A DNA stretch of 64,000 nt from Atrichornis clamosus (Eukaryota > Chordata > Aves > Passeriformes > Menuridae), in assembly GCA_013400975.1 (NCBI GenBank), contig WBMZ01009015.1, forward strand, positions 62,001 through 126,000. Direction: 5' to 3'. Every line of letters begins with the position of its first letter. Position 1 is the first letter of the stretch. Shown piece after piece: positions 47,838 through 59,819 of this stretch. Below the pieces are notes generated by a model, which ran no database searches, was not told the origin of the DNA, and saw only the letters and a program-made list of their open reading frames with translations. Made by a program: the position numbers and the translations under genes.

Positions 47838-48200
47838 CAGCACGGATATATTGCAGGTAAATCATGTCAGACTAATTTGATCACTTATGCTAATGAAATA
47901 ACTATCAGGCTAGGTAGCATAAATCTATCTGGTTGTCCATGAGGCTTTAAGAAAATTTTGCCTGATGGATTATGGTCCAAACTCCCTAAATGTAGGTTAA
48001 AATAATCTATTATTGAAAAGGGTAAAATACTGGGAAGAAGTCTTGAAGCTAAGGGTGAGTGTCACCAAGGAGGGGGCTGAGCAGCAGCTCCTCTGCTGGG
48101 GCTCTTTAATATTTTTATTAAAGATTTACGCGACACCACAGCATGTAGGGTCATTAAATTTGCAGTTGATACAGAGCTAAAGGGATCATGCAAGAATTAC
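47838..48200 (+). mobile_element. Ancient CR1/L3-like reverse-transcriptase fragment
   Basis: Plus-strand words follow the order seen in old amniote CR1/L3 open reading frame 2: CAGGTAAATCATGTCAGACT, AATTTGATCACTTATGCTAA, TGAAATAACTATCAGGCTAG, then 'GGCTCTTTAATATTTTTATT', 'GTAGGGTCATTAAATTTGCA' and 'GTTGATACAGAGCTAAAGGG'. The last part translates as LFNIFIKDL and, after a gap, KFAVDTEL, aligning to the family's FNIFINDL and KFADDTKL motifs. The catalytic aspartate pair is already broken (AVD for ADD). The copy is AT-rich compared with its flanks and clearly dead. Confidence 0.75.
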
Positions 48201-49603
48201 TGGTCTTTCTTTGCACAGAAATTACTTTTTGGCAGTAAAATCATGCTAAATTATGTAGGGAGACTGAAAACATGATCCTGACTGGACCAGGATGCTCCGT
48301 GGCAGTTGCAGAACTGGAGGTGCAAACTGGGATTTTGGGGTGGAGATGGGGAGGTTTGTACTGTGACTGTGGGGGTAGAGGCATCACCAGTAGGACATGG
48401 AGAGAGTTTTCCTTCATTTTGTAAATTTTTTTGGTCCTTAAGACATTCTCAGCATAAACATTTGCCCAGCAGTGTTTGGTAGAAAGTAACTGGGAGCAGC
48501 TTCCAGAGTGATGTGATGCCTGTGCTGCTCCAGTGACAGTGGGACGTGCCCTGCCCTTCCAGCCTGTCCAGGACAAACACTCAGTCCTGGGAAGGTGTTC
48601 TGCAAGTAGCAGCTGATTTGTCACATGATATTCTGAGCAAGGGAAGAGTGAAAATAATAGGAGAGTGGTTTTTCCTCTATTTTGGTCTCTGATTTAAATC
48701 AGCTCCTGAGGCAGAATTCATTTCTGGGAGAAGAGTGATGCTTGTGAAGTGAGGTTTCTGCAGAGGGGGAGAACACCTGTGTTTCAGAGCCAGTGGAGGG
48801 GTTTAAAGGTGGCCAGTTACACTTCAGCATGTCCAGATGCCACACTCCTGATTCCTCACCACGGACATACTGAACTGCAAACCTTCAGACAGTCCTTATT
48901 ATTAACAGAAGGGCAAAAATATGAAAATCTAACCCAGAAAATAAATCTGTTCAATAAATCAAAGATAGAGGTGAAGATGAAATCTGAGATCCCCCTGTAG
49001 TAGGAATAACTCACTCCTAGTGCCAGTTCAAAATGAACCATCACAGGGGAATTGAATGATACTGGTACTGAGTGAAATTAGACTTGACACTAGGCAGGGC
49101 CCTGTTGTTTTGGTTGGTTAGGATTTGCAATTGTTTGCCACCCATTAGAAATCCCAGTAACCTGTTTTAAGGGCAGGCAAATTAAGATTCCCTCTCTCTG
49201 TGCACGATTACTCATCACACCACAGCTCCATGTTAATTGGAAAATAACTGGTGCCTGAGCACGTCCTGCCCAGGCTGTCACTGGAGCCAGGGCTGATCTC
49301 ACACACAATTTGTTGGACACACAACAGCTCACACAAACTCGCAGGAATTAACGCTACAATTGCTTATCAGATGCAAAGGTGATTATTAATCCTTAATGAT
49401 CCTGGTAATTTCTTTATGGGAATTCACCTCTGCTTCCTTCAGGCCCTTCAGCATAAGAACACATGGTTCCCTTCCTGAACCTCAGCTCTGGATTTGCTTT
49501 TAATTCAGAGCCTGCCAGTGAGTTAGAGAAGTCTGAGGGTTTGGTGTCCAAGCCAAGCTTCCAGGGAATGGACCTCTGAGGCTGCACTCGCAGACAACAG
49601 GGT
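48201..49603. other. Unique sequence
   Basis: No gene or repeat is recognised. It is AT-richer around 48640-49030 and 49200-49420 (for example GATTATTAATCCTTAATGAT near 49380). Confidence 0.5.
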
Positions 49604-49770
49604 AATGGAATTACAGACTGGTTTGGGTTGGAGGGACCCTAAAGCTCATCTGGCTCCAGTCCCTGCCATGTTCCACTTCCTCCCTTCCACTGTCCCAGGT
49701 TGCTCCAAGCCCCATCCAGCCTGGCCTAGGACACTTCCAGGGATGGGGCAGCCACAGCTTCTCTGGGCAA
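49604..49770 (-). mobile_element. CR1 LINE 3' fragment (about 167 bp)
   Basis: Antisense CR1 tail: AATGGAATTACAGACTGGTT, TGGGTTGGAGGGACCCTAAA, 'CCAGGTTGCTCCAAGCCCCA', 'CCAGCCTGGCCTAGGACACT' and 'CCACAGCTTCTCTGGGCAAC'. The 3' end is at the low coordinate. Confidence 0.92.
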
Positions 49771-52249
49771 CTGTGGGTAAGCTGTGAGCTCCAGTCATGC
49801 CCCCTTCTGTCTCCTGCTAGAGGGAATCTTGTTTAGCTAAAGCAGAACAGTGGAATGGGGGGAAATTTAGCTAATTGGACAGGGAGACACCATGAGGTCC
49901 TGCAGGGAGAGAAGCAGAGGCACAGTGGTCACCCCTGCACTGGGAAGCAGGAAAGTGCAGCAGGAACAGATCTGGGGAGTGAAACATCCAGTGCTGCTTC
50001 ACTCTGTGTGTCAGGGGGAATTACTTGGCCAGTCTGGTCTGGCCCCATGGCTTGGAGCGTTCAGTGGCAGCTGGGCTGTGTTGTGTGGGTCTCTGGGGCT
50101 CCTCTCACGGCTGAAAGGACTCCAGTTCTGCAGCCTGGACCTGCCTTTGGTGATTGGGAAGGTCAGGAGAGTCTCCTCAGAGGGGCTGCCCTGCTCCAGA
50201 TAAAGCGAAGGCCAACACAGGCACAGGAGGCGCAGGGAGCTGCTCAGAGCAGCCTCTCATTCCTGGAAACAGAGGTGAAAGTTAATCTGGATATGCACAG
50301 CCTGGTATATTGTTTGATAACACATTCCCTCTGAAATGCTGTTGTTCCAGGGAAGCAATAGCTCGCTGTCAGGAAGTTGCTTGTTCCATGATCAGAATCG
50401 CTGCAGCTTCCGAGGGAAGGGATGGCACTGTCTGGGCAGGCTGGAATCTGCTGAGAACATTTGCACCTGGTGCTCCACCCGGGATCCAGTCTACAGTGGA
50501 AAAGTTGCCACTGATGACATGGGATGTAGGAGCCAGGAGAGGCTGTGCTGTGTGGGACAACACAGAATGGGAGAGGTGAGAAGTGGAGCTCCCCCAGGGG
50601 CTGTGACATGAGCTCCCAGCTTGGTTTGGCAGGAGGATGGACAGGTAAGATCAGTTTATTTAGTGCATTCACTGTTTTATCTGGGAAATACGCTCCTTGT
50701 ACCCCACTGCCCGAGTCCGTGCATTCCCTGTGTATCCAGGAAGCAGATGAAGTTTCACTTGTGCCAGTTCAGCTTGCAAAAACCAGGGCAGAGATGGAAA
50801 AAAGACCCCTGTGTGTCAGTGCGATGAGGGATCACCTTTTAGTTTTACTCCGACGCCAGCTCTGGATTTGAAATCAAAAAGCAGGATCCTGTTCTGTGGA
50901 GTAACTTTCGGAGGGGGCCCTGAAGGAGGAATGTACGACGGGGCTGGAGAGCTCAGACAGGAACAGGAGAACAAAAGCCGCCAGTGTTGGGGATGTGGGA
51001 GTTGGTGTTGGATGAAGGGGGGCCTCCCGCTGTTCGCAGCTCACTGCTGCCGTGGCCAGGCTGGCATCCTGTGCAGGGGGAAAGGCAGGGAAGAGCTAAT
51101 CTATGGAAACAGAAGGACAGACTTAGCTTGAGAAGATGAGCATGCTGAGCTGGTTTCTGCTCTGTTACACCCTGAAACCTCGCTGATATCCGTGCAGCTC
51201 CCCAGCTGGAACGCAGAGCAGACGGGGGTTCTTTATGCTTTTTCTCCAGAGCCAGACTGGTGAGGATTTGGTGAGGACTGGAGAAACTGATACTGAGATT
51301 TTCAGCTCGGCAGGAGGGAATCTCTGTCTGCTTAATTTGGGAAGAGACAGCCCTATAACTTACAGTATGTAAAGCTTAAGCAGAAGTATCCCCTCGTGTA
51401 GAGTCTGAGGCAGCCAGGAAAAGTCTTTCAGGCTGCCTGAGCCGTTCCACAGGCTTCCTCCATTCCTTCAAATACAAAGAGATGCCTGCTCCAAACAGTT
51501 TGTGTGAGGACTAGGTTCCAGTCTAATAATCCAGGGATTCCAACAGCCACGTGTGGTCTAAGCAACCCCTTGTATAAATTCTGCCACAGGTGAATTAAAG
51601 AGCCCCTGCTGGAAAACACCTGATCTCCCCATTTCTCCTGGTGCCCCAGCAAACTCCTCCAATGCTGGACATCCTGCATGGCTGTTTCTGTTAGGTTTTA
51701 CTTCAAGGGTGAATTTGCAGTTGTTGTTGTTCCCAAAAGCCCTTCCCACCAATTGCCATCCCATATCAGTGCCCGTAGCAGTGGCCAGGTCCTGTGTCAG
51801 TCACATCCTTGGCAAGCCAACACCTTGGGCTCCTTCAGGAGAACACTGAACACCTTCCATTTCCCAGCTCCAAGGTCACTGTTTGGCTTTGCAGAGTCAC
51901 TCCTGTATTTTCCCTTTCTCCATGAAGGAACACAGCCTGAACACGGCCTGGCAGCAGGTTGCTGGAGCTGTGTGCCAGAAGGAATGCTTCCTGCTGGGAT
52001 CATCCATGGTCTCCCCTTTATGGCAGCTTTAGGTCTACAGCAGATCCCCAATGTCCTCCAAGCCCTTTTCCAAGCAATTCCTTTCCGAGGCAGCATCCTG
52101 TGAGTGTAACCTGTGTTTCTGGTTTCAGATGTCTTTCCTTGCATTTGACTTTTTAAATCACATTTCACTGTGGCATTTTCACGTGTGGGCAGCTCTCGGT
52201 GCTGTCAGGTCCCAGAATACTGAGAGTCCAGTCCTGCTTCTTGTTTCCC
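49771..52249. other. Unique sequence
   Basis: No gene is confirmed. Overlapping open frames of up to 159 codons on the plus strand and 142 on the minus strand have no recognisable domain. No interspersed repeat is recognised. Confidence 0.5.
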
Positions 52250-52350
52250 TCCCCCCAGTCTCGTTGGCATCTGCAGACTTCCCCACGACAGGGATTTACA
52301 CAGAGCCATTTAGATCATTGATAAAAATGCGGAATAAAATTCATTCTCCT
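52250..52350 (-). mobile_element. Ancient CR1/L3-like reverse-transcriptase fragment
   Basis: On the minus strand the sequence encodes FRIFINDLNGSV and then, after an in-frame stop, a KSADAN segment. These align to the NIFINDL and KFADDT motifs around the reverse-transcriptase active site in CR1/L3 LINEs. On the plus strand the words GGCATCTGCAGACTTCC and AGATCATTGATAAAAATGCG match the antisense wording of mammalian and reptile L3 copies. It carries stops and substitutions, so it is a fossil. The boundaries are approximate. Confidence 0.65.
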
Positions 52351-53189
52351 TTTATCCCAGGTATTTTTACCCAGTGTAATATTGCTGTATGTTCATTGAG
52401 TCGTGACTATTGGAACATCCAGTAAATAGGCCTTTGAAGAACAGCCAGTTTCCAGGAGTGTTTCCACCTTAAGTGTGTATTCCCAGTCCATTATGCTGGC
52501 AGCTGAGGCAAGGCCTGGGAAAACAGAAGTGTCAAATGCATGGGGGTGTGTGTGTCACTGCTGGTGCCAGCTGTTTGCCAGGTGTAACCAGGTCACGCCC
52601 TGTGGTATCCAGGCAGCTCACTGGCTTTTGGGTCAGGAATGGGCTCCTTGGCCTTCCGAGGTGCAGCAGGAGGTTTTCCCATGTGGATTGCAGCAGTTCC
52701 TGGGCTGAAGGTGCTGTTGTTTGGGAAGAGCTCCTGTTCCTGGCTTTATGAGTAGGAGCTGGCTGTGGGTTGCAGTCATGCAACTCTGCTTGGTGCCACT
52801 GTGTGACAGCCAGGCTGGCACTGTCCCTGTGGTGCTGCCCACCCCCTAAAATTGTGTTAATGCACATTTTGAATGTCTTTTGGGTCGCCAGCCTGGATCC
52901 CAGTGGGGACAGGGCTGCTCTGATTGCCATGGAGTGAGCTGGATCTGCTGGCTTGTCCAGAGCCACTCAGGTGTGCACAGGTCAGTGCCAGCATTCCCAG
53001 CACACCAGTGTAGCAGGATGAAACCTTTGCCACCAGCCCTCAGGTTTTGGGGGTTGTTCACGACCTCTCATGGGTGCAGCCCAAGAGCTCATTTAGATCC
53101 CTGGTTATGTGGTTGCAAACACAGGGAATTGTTTATAAGTATCCTCTTCACCATCCAGTCTAGACCTAGAGCAGCTGTCACCTGGCTTT
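52351..53189. other. Unique sequence
   Basis: No gene or repeat is recognised. The left 100 bp is AT-rich (CAGTGTAATATTGCTGTATG) and may still belong to the old LINE fragment or to a conserved block around it. Confidence 0.48.
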
Positions 53190-53465
53190 GGTAGGATCTG
53201 CTTCCCATGGCCAGAGGGCAGGGATAGATGGGATATTGGGAAGGATTTCTTCTCTGTGAGGGTGGTGAGGCCCTGGCACAGGTTACCCAGAGCAGCTGTG
53301 GCTGCCTCATCCCTGGAAGTGTCCAAGGCCAAGTTGGACAGGCCTTGGAGCAACCTGGATAGTGGAAGGTGTCCCTGCCCATGGCAGGGGGTGGAATTAA
53401 ATGATCTTCCAGGACCCATCCAACCCAAAGCATTCTGGGATTCTGTGATTTTGTCATTCTGTGAT
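53190..53465 (+). mobile_element. CR1 LINE 3' region with intact 3' terminus
   Basis: Sense CR1: CTTCCCATGGCCAGAGGGCA, GGGATAGATGGGATATTGGG, 'GGTGAGGCCCTGGCACAGGT', 'CAGAGCAGCTGTGGCTGCCT', 'AAGTTGGACAGGCCTTGGAG', 'GTCCCTGCCCATGGCAGGGG' and 'CCAACCCAAAGCATTCTGGG'. It ends in repeated terminal units, GATTCTGTGATTTTGTCATT then CTGTGAT, which is the short tandem octamer-like 3' end characteristic of CR1. The large minus-strand open frame across this region (274 codons, 53105-53929) is partly repeat-derived. Confidence 0.94.
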
Positions 53466-56400
53466 CTGCCCCTTCTGCAGCACTTCCCAAGAGCAGAGGT
53501 GTCAGTGTTGGAGGGATGGACAAAGCAGCTCTGCTGCTGCAGCTGTGTCACAAATCTCTCTGCAGAGATGCATCTCAGAATTTCAGAACTCCTCAGAACT
53601 GGCCAAATACCCCCAACAGAGCATGAAGGGAATGGTTGACACTCAGAGCTTGGTCTGTAGCTGTGCATGAGCTGAAAGCACGGGGACGGCTGTGCCTCTG
53701 GGAGAGAGGCCTGGGGAGCCTTTGGCACGGGAACAGGAGCTCTCCTGTGCTGAGCTGGAGGCAGAAGAGCCCTTGTTGAAATGAGGTGACTTGGCCTTTG
53801 TGGGGTTGTCGGAGCTGCCCTGGCGTGCAGAGCCCTGATCTCCCAGTGGGGTCGGCTCAGCAGAGCTTGGCACTGCAAAATAAACCAAAGGGAGTCCCTT
53901 GGCCAGGAATTGAGGAGTTCTGACTGCACAGAGCATCATCCAACTGCTCCATCTCAGGGCTGTTGCTCATGGCACACAGGCAGGAGGAAACAAGAAGGGA
54001 GGGCAGCTGGAGGTAGTTCCTGCTCCACTCGGCTCAGCACAGCCTGGGAAGGCCTTGGGCAGCCTATCCTCCATCCCTGTCTGCTTTTCATTATTGTTTT
54101 TATAGCCAGAAATAAGAGCTTTATTGGCTTTATTCATCTCCTGTCAGATGTCCAATCAACATCTGGCAATGCAGCAATTCCCAGAAAGTGCTGACCTAGT
54201 GAGAGCCAGTGGAGCAGGAGGTGTGGAGAAAGGTGTCCATCCCCCGTCCCATCCCTGGCTGCCTTTTTAATTCCCAGCCCAAGTGGGATGTGTACCCCCA
54301 CCTCACCCCTGCTACCTGCCTGGATTTCAGAGCACCAGGCTCCTGGGAGCTCCTGGGGTTGGAAGATGCCTGAGAAAACGTCTGGGGCATGGGGATAGGG
54401 GCAGGAGGAACTGAACAGGAGACAGGGCATCCCAGAAACTGCTCCTGGGCTGGAGTCAGTCCGTGCATGTGGAGGAGATGGGACAAATGGATCAGAAAGG
54501 AGCTGATCCATTCCTTTGTGCAGTGCTGGGCCAGTGTCAGAGGGATGCACATGGCAGGGCAGCTCAGCTCTCCCTCCTCCCATTTGCCTTCGTTTGGATT
54601 TGCACAGGACTTGAAACTCAGGCGTGAAAATGCAGAGACCCTTCCCGAGGGGTTTTTATAGAGTTTCCTGCGGGTTAGAAGATTTTAAGATCCAACAGAA
54701 GATTGAATAGAAAGGAACCCTTTTTTATTTACTTTGGTGCAGATTGGACTCAATAAAATGGGGTGTAACAAGCCAGAGGCAAGTTCTGTTCCATTTGGAG
54801 ATTAGCTGGAGTGTGGCTGCTCCAGCAAGTCCAGCAGGTTCCCTGTGAGATCCCTGGGCTCCCACACTGGATCTCCTGAGCCCCCTTTTCCCACATGGTC
54901 CCGCCCTGACTTCTCCCTCAGGTGTGGGTGGCTTGGTTTGTGCTGGGTTGTGGTACCTGCCTCTCCACTTGGCTTTTCTTTGCTCCCTCTCCTACATTCC
55001 AGTTCCATCCAGTCAGTCAGGGCAGTTCCTCCCTCTTCTCTGGCAGAGTCTTCCCACGTTTTGGTGTTTTCCTGTTGGTCATGTCCATGGTAAGCTCCCT
55101 CCTGTTCCTGTGGCACTCCTGGCCCTCCGGTTGCGCTCCTGTCCTGGACCAGCTGCTGCCCAGCTCTTTGATGTGCCCTTCTGGCCCTGAATGCTCCACA
55201 GGCTCTGCTCCCTCTGGAAACGCTTCCCAAAGCTTCACCCCAAGACAGCATCTAACCAAGGCTTCAGGGGGTTTTGTCACCTCGTGCCTGCACTTCGGTG
55301 CCTGTGATGAGCAGAGCAGGTTCCCCTTTCCTCCTGCCCAGAAGCGAAGCTTGTGGAGGAGCAAGTAGCCAGGGCAGATGTCTTTGGCACCAGGAGGGAA
55401 AGCTGTACCCCAAAACAGAGATTCCTATTGGAGCAGCAGGCCCTGCCATAAACAAGGACTCAGGCCCTTGTAGCCCAAAGCGATGCTGGGTGCCTGCAGC
55501 TCCCATCCTGCCCCTTTTAGGGATACACAGTCTCCCCAGGCCCCCAGAGCTGGGTGTTTGTACCCGTCCTCTGCTCCAAAACCACAGCAGGAGACATGGA
55601 TCCCTCAGAGAAAGGTCCTGGAATGCCTCATCAGCTGCCCACTCATGTGAGCAAATGCCACCAGTGGGAGCCGAGGCATCGCAATCCAGCCCAGAACGCT
55701 CCTTTAAAGACATTTCAGCAGCTCAATTAAGTTTCCACTTGTGTGTTTTCTTTTCCCCCCCTTTGCTTTCATGGTCATTTAAAACAAATAAAGTGAGCAG
55801 AACACGGCAGTGTGATAACCACCCTTTAATTCCCTTCCCACGAGTCTCCCGATTATTTGGTGATTCAGCGGCAGCGGGGGGAACGTTTACGGAGAGGAAG
55901 GCGGGAGCTTCCCACAGGGACAGCAGCTCACAGTGCAGGGCCCCCGAGCACCGGGGAGGAAGAACGTGCCTGGTTTTCCTTTTCAGTCCCATGGATGTGG
56001 TGAATGCAGCAGAGCCCAGGCCCTGCAAGAGCAGCGTCCCCGCTCTCAGTGCCCTCGTTGTTCTCACATTGTGCTCTGGGGATGGGCACCAGCGCTCGGG
56101 ATGTATTTCACGCTTCTGTGCAAACACAATGTGAGATGAAGAATTCATACCCTGCACAAGACCAGAGTGTATTTTCTCATAATAAGGAAAAGCAGCCAGA
56201 TCGGAGCCTGCCAATTCCTGCCCCATGCTCCCGCCTTCCCTGGGAAGTTCAAACAAGCCTGTGCTTTTAAACTGGCGGAGAGAAGTATATTACATTTTTT
56301 TAAAAGCCAACACGAGTCCTTTTGGATCTCTTTTACATTATTCCTCCCACCTCCCTCTTGGTAGGTGACTTTTCCAGCCCTCCCCAACGTAATCTGCTAG

Positions 56401-57199
56401 GCCTGAGTGGAGGCAGAGGAGAATTCCATGTGTTTTATGTGTGTGAACAATTAATGGTGGGACTGTGTCTCACTGGAAGAGTGTGTAAAACGCACCCCAG
56501 GAGGGGGAAAAGAACTGCCCAGCCTGCTAAACACTCCAGAGCTTTTACTCTTCTGGAGGAAAACATCATGTGGGGGTTTGCTTATTCATCAGCAGCAGTA
56601 AATAACGGGCCTCACCTTGAGCTCTCCTTCAGCCACTTCTTGATCTCCCCAGCCTCCAGGCTAGCAAGAAATGGAAATATTTACTGTCCTCCAGGTGACA
56701 AATCGGGGGGTTATAGCTGTTCACATTTTAGCTTTTGTTTCCTCCCTGAAAGGCTCTGTTTTCATCATTGTGGCTTTATCTTCCCCAGCATCCAAAGCCT
56801 GGAGTGCTTCTGCCAGCCTGACACTGGAAGCGAGTCCTGACCAAGGTGCCTGAGCCTGTCACTCCCACGTCACAGGCAGGCATTGTGCATGCAGGTGCTT
56901 TTCCTGGGCAGGATGCAGGGTGCCCCTGAGTCATTTCACACATTTATAATCTGATCCCTCGGAACAGCTCTGTCAGCAGCTTCTCCCCTCGTGCTGTTCC
57001 TGGAGATGTTTCCAGCCCTGTGCACCCTGGGAGTCCCAACAAGCCACGAGTGGCCAGGACCTGCCGGAGCGTGTTGATCCAGACACCGGGTTCCTGGAAC
57101 CTGGGCCTTCCTCAACACCTTCATCAAGTGTCCTGAATGAAAGTGATTCAGGGAGCACATTTCCAGGCTGTCGGGGAGCTGCATCCATCACTCCCCTGA

Positions 57200-57760
57200 A
57201 CATGCAGCAGATTGTTAATGCTCCAGGCCAAATACCACGTCTTTTTTAATGCCTACCAAATGTAGTGTGTGCTGCTGGCTTTATATTTATAATAATTATT
57301 AAGGTAATGCCAGTAGTTGCATTCCTATAGGTTAGAAGTGGCCAGGAACAGACAAAAAAAAAAGATTCATTGTTCCAATTAATGCTTGAGCTCACACCGG
57401 TGATTAATTAGCCTGGCGATAGCGCTATGCAAAAGATCAGGGTGAGCATTAATAGGGAGACACGTGCTGACTTTTAAGATGGTTCCAGCACTATTTAGTG
57501 CCCTTCCTTGGGCTGCCTTGGCCTGTTTAATTAAGAGGCAGAGGCATGGGCTCACTCCGCACCAACACACCCGACGGCAGGCGCTGTGGAATATTTATAT
57601 GACGGGGTGCCGTAGAAAACTTCAAAATTAAATTCCCATCCAGGTCCCTAAATATAATTCTGAAATGTCAGAGATGCTGGGAAGAAGGCTGGCGCCAGAT
57701 GAGATTGCTGTCAGGGACAGGCAATGGACAGGCAGATTTATACTGGTCTGAATAGGCAGG
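57200..57760. promoter_or_regulatory. Dense TAAT/octamer block, best candidate conserved regulatory element
   Basis: It contains many homeodomain-type cores in about 550 bp: TTGTTAATGC, TATAATAATTATTAAGGTAA, CCAATTAATGC, GGTGATTAATTAGCC (about 57400-57413), GAGCATTAATAGG, CTGTTTAATTAAGAGG (about 57525-57540) and AAAATTAAATTCCC. There is also an octamer-like ATGCAAAA at 57427 and an E-box CACGTG near 57462. No known repeat matches and no open frame is convincing. It reads like a developmental enhancer, but that is inference from motif density. Confidence 0.4.
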
Positions 57761-58436
57761 TGACTTTTCAGCAGCTGTGTTTGAGGAGCCCGAAGGATGG
57801 ACGTATTTCACCTGGTGGGAGGCACAGAATCCAGTGGGAGCACGTGCTGCAGCCATGTGTGCCTGGCTTGGATGGGGGAGATGGAGCAGGGGCAGCCCTC
57901 AGGAGCCTGCGGTTTCCAGGAGGCACAAACTACTCTGGAGCACCAACCTTTGAAGGTGAGCCCTGTTGGCAAAGTTTCTCCTCCCGGTTTTATCCATCAC
58001 TCCTGCTGCCTCATTAGCTCTCCCTTCTGCACACTGGTGCCTCCCACCACCCCAATTCATTTTTCCCAGTTGCAGCAGCTATTGAGTGGTTTATAGAGAT
58101 GGGGTTTAGCCAGTCCCACCCCCGGCTGCTCCCGAATCGCTGACGAGGCCAATTTCTCTGTTCACACATCAATCTGAGAGCACCAGCAAAGTCCCTTCTT
58201 GGCTGACTTAATTGTTAGGAGCTGCAGCCCCAATGTCTTTGTAAATAAAATAGTTTAATCTCACGGGGCCTGCCTGGAGAGAGGGGAATAAATACATCAA
58301 TATGTAAATGGATCCACAAGAAGAGGATGAACTGGGAGTTTGCAAAACTGATAAAGCACCTTAGGAGATGTGTTGTCACTGCACTTTGTGCATATTCTGA
58401 TGAAGCAGACAGTGAGGCTGGATCTCAGCCCTGGGT

Positions 58437-58482
58437 TGAGGAGAGGGGGGAGGGAGGGAAGAGAAGAGAAAGGGAGGGAGAA
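58437..58482. repeat. Purine (GGGA/GGAA)-rich low-complexity tract
   Basis: About 45 bases of G and A on the plus strand with GGGAGGGA and GAAGAGAA units. Confidence 0.85.
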
Positions 58483-58974
58483 GTGTGGGCACCAGCACAC
58501 CGTGACTGAAATTCTTGTGCGGATTGATTTGACTCAAATATATTCCGAGGCCAGTCTAATTGCACCTTTAGTCTCAGGCTTTGATTTTCCTGTTGTTTTC
58601 ACATCTCTGCCGCCCAGTCTTTGCTGCATTTCAAGTGGGGCAGTGTCCAGCCCAAGCTGCACCTCTGTGTGACCAAAAGTCAGTACCTGTCCTTGCCCAG
58701 CCCCTGCAGCAAGGCTCTGCAGCAAAGTGGGCATGAGTTCAGGGCAGCGAAGGTCAGACTTGTCCTGGATGGGTGTTTCACCTGCATAACAGCATCGGGG
58801 CTTATTTTGGAAAACAGAGCCTGAAGCTTTTGGCACACCTGGTTCCTGACGAGCCCGTGCTGGTGTGACCCTCATGGGACATGGGAGGGAACTCTGGGGG
58901 AGCAGGTACATCCTGCAGGGTCTGCCTGGCTGTCCCCTTCCCCTATTCTCCTTCTCTTCCCTTCCCTGGGTACC

Positions 58975-59400
58975 CACCCACCCCCGAGAGATGCCGCTCC
59001 CCTCCCGGGCAGCGCCGTGGCGCTCCCACAGCACAGGTGGCAGTGCCCAGGTTCGGCTCACAAGGAGCAGCTCACCTGCCCTGTGTCAGGCAAGAGCAAA
59101 CCTGTCACCCACCTCGGGCATCGCGCTCTTCTCCAGTGATTTCCAGGGCGAGGAGAGCAGGAGAACCCTCCCTCCCACCGCGCTGCCTGGGGCGCTGCCT
59201 CCCTCTCCGCGGGCGCAGCTCCAGCCCTTGTTTTGCAGCGCGCCACGTGGAATTTTATCACCTTCAACAATGAAATCTGTCACCTTCAAGCTGCCTTATT
59301 GTGATCTGGGGACTCGCGCCCGGCCGCTGGAGCTGGGCTGTCACAGAGCACCGCGTCCCTCCCCTGCGCTTACGCCCACGCCCGACTTCAGGGAACTTTG
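58975..59400. promoter_or_regulatory. CpG-island-like stretch
   Basis: By hand count about 29 CpG dinucleotides in some 420 bases with GC clearly over half, giving an observed-to-expected ratio of roughly 0.7. Examples are GGGCAGCGCCGTGGCGCTCC, CCCACCGCGCTGCC, GACTCGCGCCCGGCCGCTGG and CTTACGCCCACGCCCG. A CCACGTGG E-box/G-box palindrome lies at about 59244. It satisfies the usual island criteria by eye and is the strongest promoter-like signal in the window, but no transcript start, TATA box or coding first exon can be assigned. An ATG in CAACAATGAA near 59270 opens 59 codons with no known domain. Confidence 0.5.
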
Positions 59401-59819
59401 GGGACCACAGTGGTGCTTGTTTTCTCCCTGGGATCAGGTCGTTAATTAATCTTCCTTTCTTTCTCTCCCTTTGCCGCCTCCTGTCTCGTGTGCATCTCAA
59501 TCGCCGTCTCCTGATGGCTGCTCACCCCCCCTCTGGCTCTGAGAGAAATCCCATCAGACCCGCAGTACAGCCAGGTTCAGGAGGAGAGCTGGGATTTTAA
59601 AGAGGTGTAAATACCTGCTTTAAACAATGATATGTTCGTGTTGCATCAGGTGTAGAAATAGGGGTGTTTGAGTCATTGACTGGTGGATCTTCTCTGTGAG
59701 AAAACGATGTAATAGTAAAGCCAGGGATGGGGCCTCCTCAGCAGACGTGGCTTGGACGTCACAGCTCTTCAGGTGGCCTTTGTGGGAGCCTTTCTGGGGA
59801 CAGTTTGGGAACCCTGGTA

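Larger units (their letters stand above)
53466..58974. other. Unique sequence, progressively richer in regulatory-looking blocks
   Basis: No recognised interspersed repeat over 5.5 kb. Open frames reach 286 codons (55274-56134, plus) but lack domains. Blocks near 55700-55920, 56320-56640 and 57200-57760 are rich in TAAT and AT motifs; the last is listed separately. A purine tract lies at 58437-58482. This scarcity of repeats contrasts with the 45.9-53.5 kb stretch. Confidence 0.45.

Noticed and set aside
53105..53929. 274-codon minus-strand open frame
   Set aside because: Its middle is antisense CR1 tail sequence (53190-53465), so it cannot be a genuine host protein of this shape.
55274..56134. 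Longest open frame, 286 codons on the plus strand
   Set aside because: No recognisable domain, mixed low-complexity composition, opposite-strand frames of 177 and 149 codons overlap it, and the length is plausible by chance in 64 kb.
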